Positions 8,780-17,695 are shown, counted from the stretch's first letter. The stretch is DNA of 64,000 nt from Acidithiobacillus sp. AMEEHan (GCF_030996345.1 NZ_CP118747.1:1114001-1178000); one strand, 5' to 3'. Notes: a model not told the origin generated them from the sequence alone. Made by a program: numbers and translations.

Positions 8780-10341
8780 AGAAGCAAGAGACAAGGCTGG
8801 TGCAGGGATTCGGCCCCTTTCGCGCCGTGAGCAGCGCCGTGAGCAGCGCTGTGCCCCTCTGGCGGGCGGCGCTGTCGCCGCAGGATTGGCAGGGTCTAGC
8901 GGCGACATTGCGGCAAAGAGGCGGACGCTTGTTGGGGCTCTGGGCTGAGGCCATGACGGAGCGGCAATTGCGGATCCATGCCTTGTACCTGAGCGGTGCG
9001 GCCTGCCTCTGGTGCAGTCTCGACTGGGATGGCGACGGCGCCGGGTATCCAACTTTATCGCAGATCTTCCCTACCGCCTCGCGCCAGGAACGGGCCATTG
9101 CCGATTTGCTCGGCGTGCGTGCTGAGGGTAACAAAGATCTTCGGCCCTGGCTGCGCCATGCGGCCTGGCCAGAATCGTTTTTCCCCTTGCGCATCGGGCA
9201 GCTCCCTGTAGAGGAATTGGGTGTCCAGGGAGATTCCAGCTATGCCTTCCAGCAGCTTCCAAGTGATGATCTCCACGAAATTCCTGTGGGTCCGGTCCAT
9301 GCCGGGACCATCGAACCTGGGCATTTTCGTTTCACTTGTCTGGGGGAGCAAGTCCTGCAGCTGGAAGAGCGCCTTGGCTACACCCACAAGGGAACGGAAT
9401 GGCTTTTTCGCGGCAAGGACCCTCTTGCGGGCACGCCCCTCGCCGGACGGGTCAGCGGCGACAGCACGGTGGCCTATGCCTGGGCCTATGTCATGGCGGT
9501 GGAGAATATCGCGGAATTCCAGCCACCGGCGCGGGCCTTGGCCCTGCGCGGCCTGTTTGCGGAACGGGAGCGTCTGGCCAATCATCTTGGCGATCTGGGT
9601 GCTCTCGGCAACGACGCCGGCTTCGCCTTCGCCCTCACCCAGTTGCTCGCCATCAAAGAGGAATTGCTGCGCGAGAATGACGAGGTCTTTGGCCATCGTT
9701 ACCTCATGGATCTCATCCAACCGGGAGGAATTGCCAGAGATTTGTCCCCCGCGGCCGGTTTGCGCTTGCGGCAAAGTGCGGGCCGTTGGCAGGCGCGATT
9801 GCAAGATCTGGAGCTGCTGCTGCACGAACACGCCGGCCTGCGCGATCGCCTGGTGGGGACTGGATCCATCTCCCCCGAGCGCGCCTACCATTGGGGTATG
9901 GGAGGCATGGCTGGGCGTGCCAGTGGGCAGGCTTGGGACTTGCGGGTACAGTTTACCCCAGCGCCCTACGGCAAGTTTCCCGTCGATATTGCTCTGGCCA
10001 CGACCGGTGACGTTGCCGCCCGTTGGGCCGTGCGCTTCCAGGAGATCTACGCGAGCCTGCGCTGGCAGGATACCCTTCTCAATGCTCTCCCCGAGGGTTC
10101 CTGCCAAGCTCCGCTGCGAGTCCCTGAGGATGGAGAGGGTCTGGGCATTGTCGAGGGCTGGCGCGGCGAGGTCTTCGTGGCCTTGCGCCTAGAGTCCGGG
10201 CGCATTGCCCGCTGCCACCCCCACGATCCGTCCTGGTCCCTCTGGCCGGTGTTGGAGGAAGCCGTGTTGCAGGACATCGTCGCCGACTTCCCGCTCATTA
10301 ACAAATCTTTCAACCTGAGTTACAGCGGCCATGATCTTTGA
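8776..10341 (+). CDS. hyfG: HyfG/HycE-like large subunit lacking the [NiFe] ligands (Ehr type)
   Basis: 521 residues: an N-terminal NuoC/HycE-like domain (about 1-170) fused to a NuoD/[NiFe]-large-subunit domain. True hydrogenases carry RxCGxC and DPCxxC. Here the first motif reads RVSGDS (residues 225-230) and the last DPSWSL (484-489), so none of the four nickel-iron ligands remains. The C-terminus continues with FPLINKSFNLSYSGHDL and has no cleavable peptide after a DPCxxC site. This places it with the energy-converting-hydrogenase-related (Ehr) large subunits, such as the mycobacterial hycE-like protein, which cannot activate H2. It should be the catalytic or coupling subunit of the complex, with unknown substrate. 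ATGA overlap with hyfF. Confidence 0.88.
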   Translation: MKKQETRLVQGFGPFRAVSSAVSSAVPLWRAALSPQDWQGLAATLRQRGGRLLGLWAEAMTERQLRIHALYLSGAACLWCSLDWDGDGAGYPTLSQIFPTASRQERAIADLLGVRAEGNKDLRPWLRHAAWPESFFPLRIGQLPVEELGVQGDSSYAFQQLPSDDLHEIPVGPVHAGTIEPGHFRFTCLGEQVLQLEERLGYTHKGTEWLFRGKDPLAGTPLAGRVSGDSTVAYAWAYVMAVENIAEFQPPARALALRGLFAERERLANHLGDLGALGNDAGFAFALTQLLAIKEELLRENDEVFGHRYLMDLIQPGGIARDLSPAAGLRLRQSAGRWQARLQDLELLLHEHAGLRDRLVGTGSISPERAYHWGMGGMAGRASGQAWDLRVQFTPAPYGKFPVDIALATTGDVAARWAVRFQEIYASLRWQDTLLNALPEGSCQAPLRVPEDGEGLGIVEGWRGEVFVALRLESGRIARCHPHDPSWSLWPVLEEAVLQDIVADFPLINKSFNLSYSGHDL

Positions 10342-10363
10342 GACGGATTTCCGGAGGTAGATG

Positions 10364-10843
10364 ATGTATCGGATTTTACGCGAGGCCTGGCGCCTGGGCC
10401 GCGTGGGCGAGAAGCCAGCGCGGGCACGCGGGAAAGACGGCCTTTTCGCACGGAGCGCTGCCATCCGCCATGTGGATGCGGGCTCTTGCAACGGCTGCGA
10501 GCTGGAGATCCAGGCCCTGGGTGGCCCCCACTATGGCTTGGAACAAGCGGGCCTACGCTTTACCGCCTCGCCCCGGCACGCCGACATCCTCCTGGTGACT
10601 GGACCCGTGAGCCGGCACATGGCTGCTGCCCTACGCGACACTTACGAGGCCATGGCGACGCCCAAAAAAGTCCTTGCCTTGGGGGATTGTGCCTGCAATG
10701 GCGGGGTCTTTGCCGGCAGTTACGCGGTTTTGGATGGTGTGGAGCAGGTGCTCCCCGTAGCCGCATATTGCCCCGGCTGTCCGCCCAAACCACAGCAGAT
10801 TCTCTCCGCGTTGCAAGCGATGACTCGGGAGGATGACCGATGA
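10364..10843 (+). CDS. hyfI: HyfI/NuoB-like [4Fe-4S] small subunit
   Basis: 159 residues, homologous to NuoB and the small subunit of group 4 hydrogenases. The proximal-cluster cysteines are all present: GSCNGCE, GDCACNGG and CPGCPP. So an iron-sulfur cluster next to the altered large subunit is probably retained. A GGAGGT sequence (10353-10358) is too close to the first ATG at 10361 and well placed for the second at 10364, which I chose. It lies 22 bases after hyfG, the only real gap inside the hyf operon, and overlaps the next small gene by ATGA. Confidence 0.9.
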   Translation: MYRILREAWRLGRVGEKPARARGKDGLFARSAAIRHVDAGSCNGCELEIQALGGPHYGLEQAGLRFTASPRHADILLVTGPVSRHMAAALRDTYEAMATPKKVLALGDCACNGGVFAGSYAVLDGVEQVLPVAAYCPGCPPKPQQILSALQAMTREDDR

Positions 10844-10974
10844 CCAAGGCAGAAATCATCAAAGAACTGGCGTTGCGCAGTGGTATTCATCCCAGACTTG
10901 CGGAGCACCCATACGACAATTTGTCGGACATCCTGGCCGAAGGTCGTTGCCGGGATCATTGTGTTCCCAAATGA
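10840..10974 (+). CDS. Unrecognised 44-residue gene in the hyf-like operon
   Basis: A 44-codon frame beginning MTKAEIIKELALRSG and ending GRCRDHCVPK. Its ATG overlaps the hyfI stop, and its stop overlaps the ATG of the DUF167 gene (ATGA at both ends). This double translational coupling argues that it is a real gene. The composition is mainly helical, with two cysteines spaced C-x3-C at the C-terminus. I recognise no family. It could be a small accessory subunit or assembly factor of the Hyf-like complex, but that is inference from position only. Confidence 0.6.
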   Translation: MTKAEIIKELALRSGIHPRLAEHPYDNLSDILAEGRCRDHCVPK

Positions 10975-11285
10975 CCGAAGCGGAAAAGCCTTTCTTTTGG
11001 TGGGAGGAGGACACCCTGGTGTTGAACATCCTGGGCAAGCCTGGTGCCGCCAAAAATGCCATTGGCAAAGTCAAAGGCTCCGAATTGAAAGTGAGTGTAA
11101 CAGCAGAGCCGGAAAATGGACGAGCCACGGAGCGGATGGTGCAATTTCTCGCCAAGGAATTTGGCGTGAAACCATCGGCAATCGAAGTCGTCTTTGGCCA
11201 GTTTAGCGTCCACAAGCAACTGCGGATCAAAGCGCCTAAACACCTGCCCCCCTTATTACAACAGCAAACGGAAATAGAGCTCTAA
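10971..11285 (+). CDS. DUF167 (YggU-family) protein
   Basis: 104 residues. The core (LNILGKPGAAKNAIG, then ELKVSVTAEPENGRAT, EFGVKP and HKQLRIK) matches the DUF167/YggU fold, whose function is not established. The start is set by ATGA overlap with the 44-residue gene. An earlier in-frame ATG at 10833 would read through that gene and is rejected. In E. coli yggU lies with other housekeeping genes, so its place as the last gene of this operon may be incidental. It converges on pilY1 across a 154-base gap with no clear terminator. Confidence 0.85.
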   Translation: MTEAEKPFFWWEEDTLVLNILGKPGAAKNAIGKVKGSELKVSVTAEPENGRATERMVQFLAKEFGVKPSAIEVVFGQFSVHKQLRIKAPKHLPPLLQQQTEIEL

Positions 11286-11439
11286 CAAGTATCCGTATCT
11301 TTCGCCACGTTGCCGTAGAGCAGCAGTTCCCCCCTCCGTTTCGCACGAGCCTAACTCTCCCGGGAGATCGCGGGCGCAGATTCGTGCGGCGCTTCCCGCG
11401 ACGGAATACCTGTCACTGCGTCAGCACCAAGCGGCTGGA

Positions 11440-14400
11440 CTAGTTGAGTACCCGCCATCCGACGACTCGCACGGTTGCACCATTTTGGTAAAACGCTGGA
11501 AACTGTCCCCCAGTTGGTGGAATGCCCGCGGATGACTGAATCAGAGTCTTGCCACCGACGCTCATGATCGTGGGTGTGTAAGCTGTGCCGTAGCCTATAA
11601 GTATGGCCCCTGTATACGCCGTACCGCTTGAAGTGACAAACACACCCGATGGGAACGCACCATTATTCAGCTTATAAAGATAATAGTAGGCCGAAGAATT
11701 ACCGCAGGTTCCGGCGGGAGGACTGACAGTAACGGGTACAATGATAGCTCCATTGTTGATCGCTACTGGCGCAGAGATGACGCCGTTCGACGGTAATGAA
11801 GTTACGGTAGAATTCGTGCCATTTTGTGCAAACACCGTAGAGCCACCGGAGTACGCCGCCCATTGGGCGATCCAGTTGCCGCCCTGAAGTTGAAAAACCG
11901 TAAAACCATTGGCACCTTGTACAGTGAGGTAGGTGTTGCCAAGGTAGGGGCTGACCGTCATGTACTGAGCAACCGAGCTCAGCCCAGATGAACTGCTCGC
12001 CCAGGGAGCGAATGACGCGGGGCTGGTGGATCCACTAGAGCCGAAGCTCGCCGGGGTGATGACCGGTGGAAAAGCGGAAGCGGAGATGGTCGCGGTACTA
12101 CTGGAGGAACCGCCGGAAACTTGTGGAATATTGGTGACCGGCATTTCATAGACATAGCCGTTCGCATCACCCAGATAAATATTGTTGCTGGAATCGATGC
12201 TCAAGGCGCTGGTAGCGTCGAACGGCAACTGATCTTGAAACGACTGTCCGGTTCCTACATTTACGCCAACGAGATAGCTTGTGGTTACCCCGCCATTCTC
12301 CTGATTCACTACCCAGAGAGCCCACGTCTGACCGAAGGTCGACGAAGATGCGTTGGTATTCTGGTAAAATACAGGGGCCTGGCTAAGAGGCTGGGAGTAA
12401 GAAGGTCCGAGATCATCTTCGAATACCACATTTGCGAGATTAGCTGTGCTCGTTCCGCCAAGCTGTAGATCGTAGAGAATGCCACCGTTCTCGGCGCTAC
12501 CGACTATATACGTATGCCATTTTCCAGTTCCATCAGTCGCGTCAATGCTCTGGAACCCTCCGTCCATGCTTTGGCCACGCCAGAAGGTTCCATAATACTG
12601 GAGTTGATTGAGCAATCCGTATGGCGTCCACGCCCAGGTCAGCGATGGATTCCCTCCTGTGGAAGCATCGTAACTTATACCATATAAAACGCCGCTATTG
12701 CTGGAAAAGACGGCAAGATTCTCGCGTGAAGAATGCTGCAAGACAAACGTCCCATAACTGCCAGTGCTTCCGCTTGCGGAGAGCAAAGTACCATTGTCGG
12801 GTGGTGTCACAATGATGGGAGCGCTGGTACTTGGCAATCCAATGTACCAATTAGCCGTTCGCCCCCCTAGGTAAGCGCCAGAATCCACAGAAGGATTAAT
12901 GGTGTAGGACGCAATCGTAGAGGCCGTCAGATCTGTCGGTAACGAAGATCCGAAGGCACTGGGATACTTGGAGGCGGCCTGAGTGAGAGGAATGGCTGCA
13001 CCGGATATGATAGCGCCGCTAGAAGAAGTCGGAGCTGTTGTGTAGAACGGCACACTGTTAGAGGAAACGGCAGTGGAGTATACCGAATTGGCATTCCAGC
13101 TAGCCTGCGATGTTGCCGTAGCTGTGACGCCGCTTGCCGAGAAAGGAAATGCATATAAATTACCCTGCCCATGGCTACTGTTCACATTTTCCGCTACTAA
13201 TTCCACTGAATTATTATTTACCGCTGCCGTTGCAGCAATTGGGGCAGTGACGACATTGTTAAGAATGTTGCCGATAATGCTGTTGAAGGCTTGCTGTACC
13301 TGGCTGGCAGAGGTAGCGGGATAAAAGGACCCCGTACCGCCAGCTTGGGCCATGGCCGTCAAAACATAATTTCCTTGCTGAGCGACAGCATTTTGCGCAT
13401 CGTTACCAGCTTGCGAAGGATTTACCGCCGAACCGATGCCTATAACGTAGGTATCGATCCCTTGCGTCTTTAGAGCCTGAATCGTCTGGATGGCATCGGT
13501 TACTGCACCGTCGTTGGTGGATGACCAATTACTCGGCGAGGAAATCGACGTTACACCAAGACTGGTAGCGGCGGCGCTACCGAGAGGCGGATATACATGA
13601 CCGTTGAGTCCTTGCGTTGGTTGACCATCAGTAACCAAAATAACATACCGTTGTCCGCAAGTTTGAGTGGGACCAGAAATTGATTGAGAATAGTTGTTAG
13701 GAAAATAGTTGTTAGGAAAATAGTTGTTAGAAAAATAGTCTGCCGCGGTTTTAATCGCCCCCGCCGTTGGTGAATAGCCTGCTGCAGCGGTGATCGGGCT
13801 CGTGTTTCCGTAATAGGTGTCAAAAACTTCCGGCACCAAGTATTGCGTTAGAGAGCTGGCATTCGTTGTGACTCCCGCTAAGATTTTGCCTTGATAATGT
13901 CTCTGACTACTATCCTGTTTGGTCACCGTACGCGCATTAAATCCAAATCCTCTCTGCGCGTACCATACCTGATTAACTGCCGAGTAAACGGAGCCATTTT
14001 GGTAAACAGGTAAATAACCCGAGCTGGTAGGGGTGATCGTAATTCCGCCCTGCCCCTGAGAGGTTGAGGAATATGTTACACTCGGAGATGACGAACCAAG
14101 TAACTGATTCTCATAGTAGTTTAGGCTGTAATTGGATGCATTGCTTCCATTGAAAGTGTAAAAGTTCGAACTGTTGTTGCTGGAGTATAAGACGTCATTT
14201 ATCAAAGGATCATCGCTTGTTTCAGATACAAGAAGTGAAGGGTAAGCGGTTGCGTTATAGCCGTTTATGTTTGTGCAAAAGCTTGAGTTGCTACCATAAC
14301 ATGGATTTGAAACAGCAATGAGTGAGTTTCCTGATGTTCCGTTGTAAGCGGCGGGTGTTTGGGAGTTGAAGGAGAAACCAGAGGTGTTCTGGCTCATGTA

Positions 14401-15000
14401 ATATGCCCATGTAGTGTAAAGCGATGGCGTTTGTGTAGCAAAATCCATCAATCCAAACTGTAATTGTTGAGAAATGCTGGGATTTTGTAATATGTTTAAT
14501 ATGGATTGCTCGGCAACATTAAGCATGGACTCAGAGTTGTCAACATATACATATGACGAATCCGAGGATACTGCGTTGGCACATGCAGACGCAGCGGGAG
14601 TTCCCGCAGTTACGTTCGCGCAGCTCACCGTATAGGGGACGCTTGTCGTAGGTGCGGTGGATGAATTGGGAGGTACAAAACCAGCGAGGGCCGTGTAATT
14701 TACTGGTGATGCTGACGTGGTATTGACGCCCTGTACACCCGAACCTGACATAATGGCTCCAGACAGGCCATTCGTTCCGGGCAGGTAGCCCGGGGTCGCC
14801 GGATTGGTGGGGCTCGCCAACACCCCCGCCATTCCTTGCGAATTATCAATTATGATCATTACCTGCGGCTGATCGCCAACTGGGATGTTATTAATTGTAA
14901 CGCCAGTTTGCTGTGGTGCAGCCCATGCACTCAAAGGTAACAGCGAGGTGGAGATTGCCAATATCAGAGAAACTGCTTTTCGGGACTTGTGGAATATCAT
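11440..15000 (-). CDS. pilY1: PilY1-like type IV pilus tip adhesin/biogenesis protein
   Basis: 1186 residues with a signal peptide (ending near AWAAPQQ). The N-terminal half contains a VWA-like region with IIIDNSQGM and DNSESM motifs. The C-terminal half is the PilC/PilY beta-propeller (segments such as LAVFSSNSGVLYGISYD and GSAENGGILYDLQLG). It is very rich in Ser, Asn, Gly and Tyr, and its DNA is visibly more AT-rich than the flanking genes. PilY1 proteins sit at the pilus tip with minor pilins and mediate adhesion and mechanosensing. It is the last gene of the fimT-pilV-pilW-pilX-pilY1 operon and overlaps pilX by 4 bases. No clear EF-hand-like calcium loop was seen. Confidence 0.88.
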   Translation of the reverse strand: MIFHKSRKAVSLILAISTSLLPLSAWAAPQQTGVTINNIPVGDQPQVMIIIDNSQGMAGVLASPTNPATPGYLPGTNGLSGAIMSGSGVQGVNTTSASPVNYTALAGFVPPNSSTAPTTSVPYTVSCANVTAGTPAASACANAVSSDSSYVYVDNSESMLNVAEQSILNILQNPSISQQLQFGLMDFATQTPSLYTTWAYYMSQNTSGFSFNSQTPAAYNGTSGNSLIAVSNPCYGSNSSFCTNINGYNATAYPSLLVSETSDDPLINDVLYSSNNSSNFYTFNGSNASNYSLNYYENQLLGSSSPSVTYSSTSQGQGGITITPTSSGYLPVYQNGSVYSAVNQVWYAQRGFGFNARTVTKQDSSQRHYQGKILAGVTTNASSLTQYLVPEVFDTYYGNTSPITAAAGYSPTAGAIKTAADYFSNNYFPNNYFPNNYSQSISGPTQTCGQRYVILVTDGQPTQGLNGHVYPPLGSAAATSLGVTSISSPSNWSSTNDGAVTDAIQTIQALKTQGIDTYVIGIGSAVNPSQAGNDAQNAVAQQGNYVLTAMAQAGGTGSFYPATSASQVQQAFNSIIGNILNNVVTAPIAATAAVNNNSVELVAENVNSSHGQGNLYAFPFSASGVTATATSQASWNANSVYSTAVSSNSVPFYTTAPTSSSGAIISGAAIPLTQAASKYPSAFGSSLPTDLTASTIASYTINPSVDSGAYLGGRTANWYIGLPSTSAPIIVTPPDNGTLLSASGSTGSYGTFVLQHSSRENLAVFSSNSGVLYGISYDASTGGNPSLTWAWTPYGLLNQLQYYGTFWRGQSMDGGFQSIDATDGTGKWHTYIVGSAENGGILYDLQLGGTSTANLANVVFEDDLGPSYSQPLSQAPVFYQNTNASSSTFGQTWALWVVNQENGGVTTSYLVGVNVGTGQSFQDQLPFDATSALSIDSSNNIYLGDANGYVYEMPVTNIPQVSGGSSSSTATISASAFPPVITPASFGSSGSTSPASFAPWASSSSGLSSVAQYMTVSPYLGNTYLTVQGANGFTVFQLQGGNWIAQWAAYSGGSTVFAQNGTNSTVTSLPSNGVISAPVAINNGAIIVPVTVSPPAGTCGNSSAYYYLYKLNNGAFPSGVFVTSSGTAYTGAILIGYGTAYTPTIMSVGGKTLIQSSAGIPPTGGQFPAFYQNGATVRVVGWRVLN
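13691..13735. repeat. Three tandem 15-bp repeats inside pilY1
   Basis: The unit TAGTTGTTAGGAAAA occurs twice exactly and a third time with one change. In the protein this encodes a repeated NNYFP pentapeptide near residues 422-436, in the linker before the VWA-like part. Being 15 bp, gain or loss of a unit keeps the frame, so it is a plausible length-variable spot. Confidence 0.9.
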
Positions 15001-15539
15001 TGGGTGTTCTCCAGCGTTGCTTCGATGGTGACTCCCAGGCCACCACCATTGGCATTCGAGGAATGCACATAGGTCACGTAATAATAGCCATTATTCTGTG
15101 CATTCGGGCCCAAGGGATACACAACATATTTTACCGTAAAGTTATAGGAGCCATATTGCACGCTGGTTTCTCCACAGGGGTAAGTGGTACTCGAGCCGCA
15201 TGCTTGCCAGTAACTCGCCGAGGGTGCTGTTGGTCTAGCAGAGGAAGAGGTTGATGCGACATACCATGGAGGGATGCTCGCAGGTGGCGGATTTGGCACT
15301 GTGGCCAAAAGGTTGCTGACTTGATTCAGCCCCACATCGGTGGCCTCCTGCGCAGCATTCTGCACCGCCAAGTTGCTGGCAATGAGGGTGTTATTTTTGT
15401 TGAGATACAGATAGGCCATAACCGCCAGTGTTACGGCAAAGATCAGCACCAGCACGATGACTAAGATAGCACCTTGCTCCCGTTCCCTGTCTGCAGGAAC
15501 AGATAGCGCGATCTTCAATGGCGCAGCTTGCTGCTTCAT
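14997..15539 (-). CDS. pilX: PilX-like minor pilin/pilus assembly protein
   Basis: 180 residues. After a short N-terminal cytoplasmic part comes EQGAILVIVLVLIFAVTLAVM, a long membrane helix typical of PilX, with the QGA in place of the prepilin cleavage motif. A soluble domain with several aromatic and cysteine residues (WQACGS, YPCGET) follows. PilX acts with PilV, PilW and FimU/FimT to prime the pilus and carry PilY1. Its start overlaps the pilW stop and its stop overlaps the pilY1 start. Assigned by topology and gene order more than by sequence identity. Confidence 0.8.
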   Translation of the reverse strand: MKQQAAPLKIALSVPADREREQGAILVIVLVLIFAVTLAVMAYLYLNKNNTLIASNLAVQNAAQEATDVGLNQVSNLLATVPNPPPASIPPWYVASTSSSARPTAPSASYWQACGSSTTYPCGETSVQYGSYNFTVKYVVYPLGPNAQNNGYYYVTYVHSSNANGGGLGVTIEATLENTQ

Positions 15540-16702
15540 TCGCTCCCCCAGATGCCGTTACGCACGGGAATGATGCTTTGGAAAAGATGATATGCATAAT
15601 GGCGGCAGTTCCCCTGCAAGCAGCCCGGACCACCGCTGGTGGGGACCGTATAGGTTTGCCCCAACACATCGAAGCTCGCCGGGCTCAAGCTGTTGGGTAG
15701 ATACTGGGTGCTGCGGATGAGCATGGCCAACTGTACGGCAACAATGGTCCCAGGGTTGGTTCCATTTGCAATACTTTGGTTATAGGCCGTGGGCGACATC
15801 CATGCAGAAACACTCGTGCTCATCCCGCTGGTAAGACCATATTGCATCTGCAGAACAACGACACCGCTCGCTAGAGCTTGCGGGGTTGGTGCCGTTGCCT
15901 GTGATCCTGTGTACTGCGTCATGTATAAAGTTGGAGTATTTCCCGCTGGATTTTCCATGATTTGGAACTGTGTAAATAGAAAATGTTGTGAGCCGAGATC
16001 ATATAAATTTGCGCCACTTATTGATGGCGCTGTCGGTGTGTTGGGAAGCGCGGCGAAAATCTGTGTCGGATTCAACTGCAAGCCGCAGGAGCTTCCAGAA
16101 TTGAAGCCAACTTTGTTGCTAGAGCCTTTAGTTATATTCGTTATTTGTCCCATCAGGCACGTACCGCCACCTTGGGGTACAATCAAAGCGATATCGCAAG
16201 GATTTAACAGCTGGGTATTGGTGACATTGATATTTTCAGAACTGCCGCTCGAATTCCCCGAATAACCAACCACCGTCGTCGCCGGTGCGCCCCCAAGGCT
16301 GCCTCCGCCAATCACGGTACTGAAAGAGTACGGTGCGGTCCCTCCTTGTGCAGTCAAGGAAGTATCGTAGCTCTGCACCGAAGCCGTAATTGCCACTAGA
16401 GCACCGCCTTGCGCGCTAGTACTGTTGATTCCCACCACCCCGTTCGGGCATTGGCTATAGCTGGGCAACCCATAGCCCGCCGATTCGATGGCCTGGCGCA
16501 TGATGGCCATGGCATTGCGGCCGCGCTGCCACATCTCGCCATTGGCGGACTGCTGGCTAACCCCCTGGCTGGTACGCAAAAAGAAACTGAAGACCGCCGT
16601 GGAGAGCAGGCCCACCACCACCAGCGCCACCAGCAGCTCCACCAACGATAGTCCGCCCTCGCCGGAGGCAGGAGCTACGGGAGCAATTTTTCTGGGCCTC
16701 AT
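15536..16702 (-). CDS. pilW: PilW-like minor pilin
   Basis: About 388 residues with a prepilin signature: GGLSLVELLVALVVVGLLS, cleavage after the Gly before LSLVE, with Glu at +5. The ATG at 16702 lies one base after the pilV stop and has a GGGGT upstream. An earlier ATG at 16744 would overlap pilV by 41 bases. The rest is a large, low-complexity beta-rich domain, in keeping with PilW of the Pseudomonas minor-pilin set. Confidence 0.85.
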   Translation of the reverse strand: MRPRKIAPVAPASGEGGLSLVELLVALVVVGLLSTAVFSFFLRTSQGVSQQSANGEMWQRGRNAMAIMRQAIESAGYGLPSYSQCPNGVVGINSTSAQGGALVAITASVQSYDTSLTAQGGTAPYSFSTVIGGGSLGGAPATTVVGYSGNSSGSSENINVTNTQLLNPCDIALIVPQGGGTCLMGQITNITKGSSNKVGFNSGSSCGLQLNPTQIFAALPNTPTAPSISGANLYDLGSQHFLFTQFQIMENPAGNTPTLYMTQYTGSQATAPTPQALASGVVVLQMQYGLTSGMSTSVSAWMSPTAYNQSIANGTNPGTIVAVQLAMLIRSTQYLPNSLSPASFDVLGQTYTVPTSGGPGCLQGNCRHYAYHLFQSIIPVRNGIWGSE

Positions 16703-16703
16703 C

Positions 16704-17156
16704 TCAATACCCCACGATGGTTTGCGTTTGATAGCTGGCACCATTGCCCCAGCTCACCGTCACCGTTGCGTTGCAGGGGCACTGGCTGGCGCCGCTCATG
16801 GGGGTGACAGCGAAGGTGACCGTCGCCTGTGGCGGCATGCCGTAGGCACTCATCACGGACGCGATCGGCGCGAGTAAAGGGCTGGTTGTGCTAGCGGTAA
16901 CAGTATCGCCATTCAGGTTGAGAGCGTCACTTCCATTGGCCCGCAACACTCCGACCGCGCTCTGCGCGATTTCAAAGCCAGAGGTGAGGTTCTGGTTCTG
17001 CGCCGACATACTGAAGCTATTTAGAAAGAGGCCTATGATTCCCAAGGAGCCAATCGCAAAAATAGCCAGAGCGACCATTGCCTCGATGAGGGTAAGGCCC
17101 AGTTGGCGCTGGGCTGGGGTCATCTGCCGGGGTTGGCTACGCGTTTTGGCGTTCAT
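16704..17156 (-). CDS. pilV: PilV-like minor pilin
   Basis: 150 residues. The class III signal reads QLGLTLIEAMVALAIFAIGSLG, with cleavage expected after the Gly and Glu at +5. That is followed by a short globular domain with a CPCN motif. The start codon overlaps the fimT stop (4 bases). PilV is one of the core minor pilins of the tip complex; assignment rests on the prepilin signature, length and order in the operon. Confidence 0.85.
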   Translation of the reverse strand: MNAKTRSQPRQMTPAQRQLGLTLIEAMVALAIFAIGSLGIIGLFLNSFSMSAQNQNLTSGFEIAQSAVGVLRANGSDALNLNGDTVTASTTSPLLAPIASVMSAYGMPPQATVTFAVTPMSGASQCPCNATVTVSWGNGASYQTQTIVGY

Positions 17157-17695
17157 TGCAAGTTACACACGCTGCTGGTGGGTGCGGAGGTCGCACAATT
17201 ACGCAGGTTGCCGGCGCCACTAAGCTGCACCAGCCAGTAGCCGTAGCTCGCGGCATCGTTGCCCACCGTGCCAAAGGTGATGTTGGCGCTGGTAACCGTA
17301 CCTCCCGCACCATAGACCATGCCCGTTGGCGAAACACTGAAAGTCCCGCCCGTCAACACAGTGCAGGTGGTATTGGGATAGCGGCTGGCAAAGGCGCTGG
17401 CGCTCATCTGCGGCACGGTCTGCTGCACATTCTGGGCGGCCGGGGTGATGGTCCAGGAACATCCCGGCGCACCGGGCGCACCCGCGCTCACGTTCACCTG
17501 CACCGGATACCCCGAGCGAATGGCATAGCCCTGCGCCCAAGCCAGGTCCTGCTGCAGATGCCCCGAAGCCCCCTGGATGCGCGCGCGCACCATCCAGATG
17601 TTGAACTGCGGAATGGCAACGGCGGCCACGATGGCCATGATGGCGATGAGGATCATGAGTTCCACCAGAGTGAAACCCAAGTTCCTGATGCGCAT
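17153..17695 (-). CDS. fimT: FimT/GspH-type minor pseudopilin
   Basis: About 180 residues beginning MRIRNLGFTLVELMILIAIMA, a classic type IV prepilin leader with cleavage after the Gly, followed by a GspH/FimT domain. The start at 17695 gives the normal six-residue leader. The frame is open further upstream but would add a charged stretch not expected in a prepilin. First gene of the minor-pilin operon. FimT proteins in other bacteria can bind DNA during natural transformation, which is possible but not shown here. Confidence 0.85.
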   Translation of the reverse strand: MRIRNLGFTLVELMILIAIMAIVAAVAIPQFNIWMVRARIQGASGHLQQDLAWAQGYAIRSGYPVQVNVSAGAPGAPGCSWTITPAAQNVQQTVPQMSASAFASRYPNTTCTVLTGGTFSVSPTGMVYGAGGTVTSANITFGTVGNDAASYGYWLVQLSGAGNLRNCATSAPTSSVCNLQ

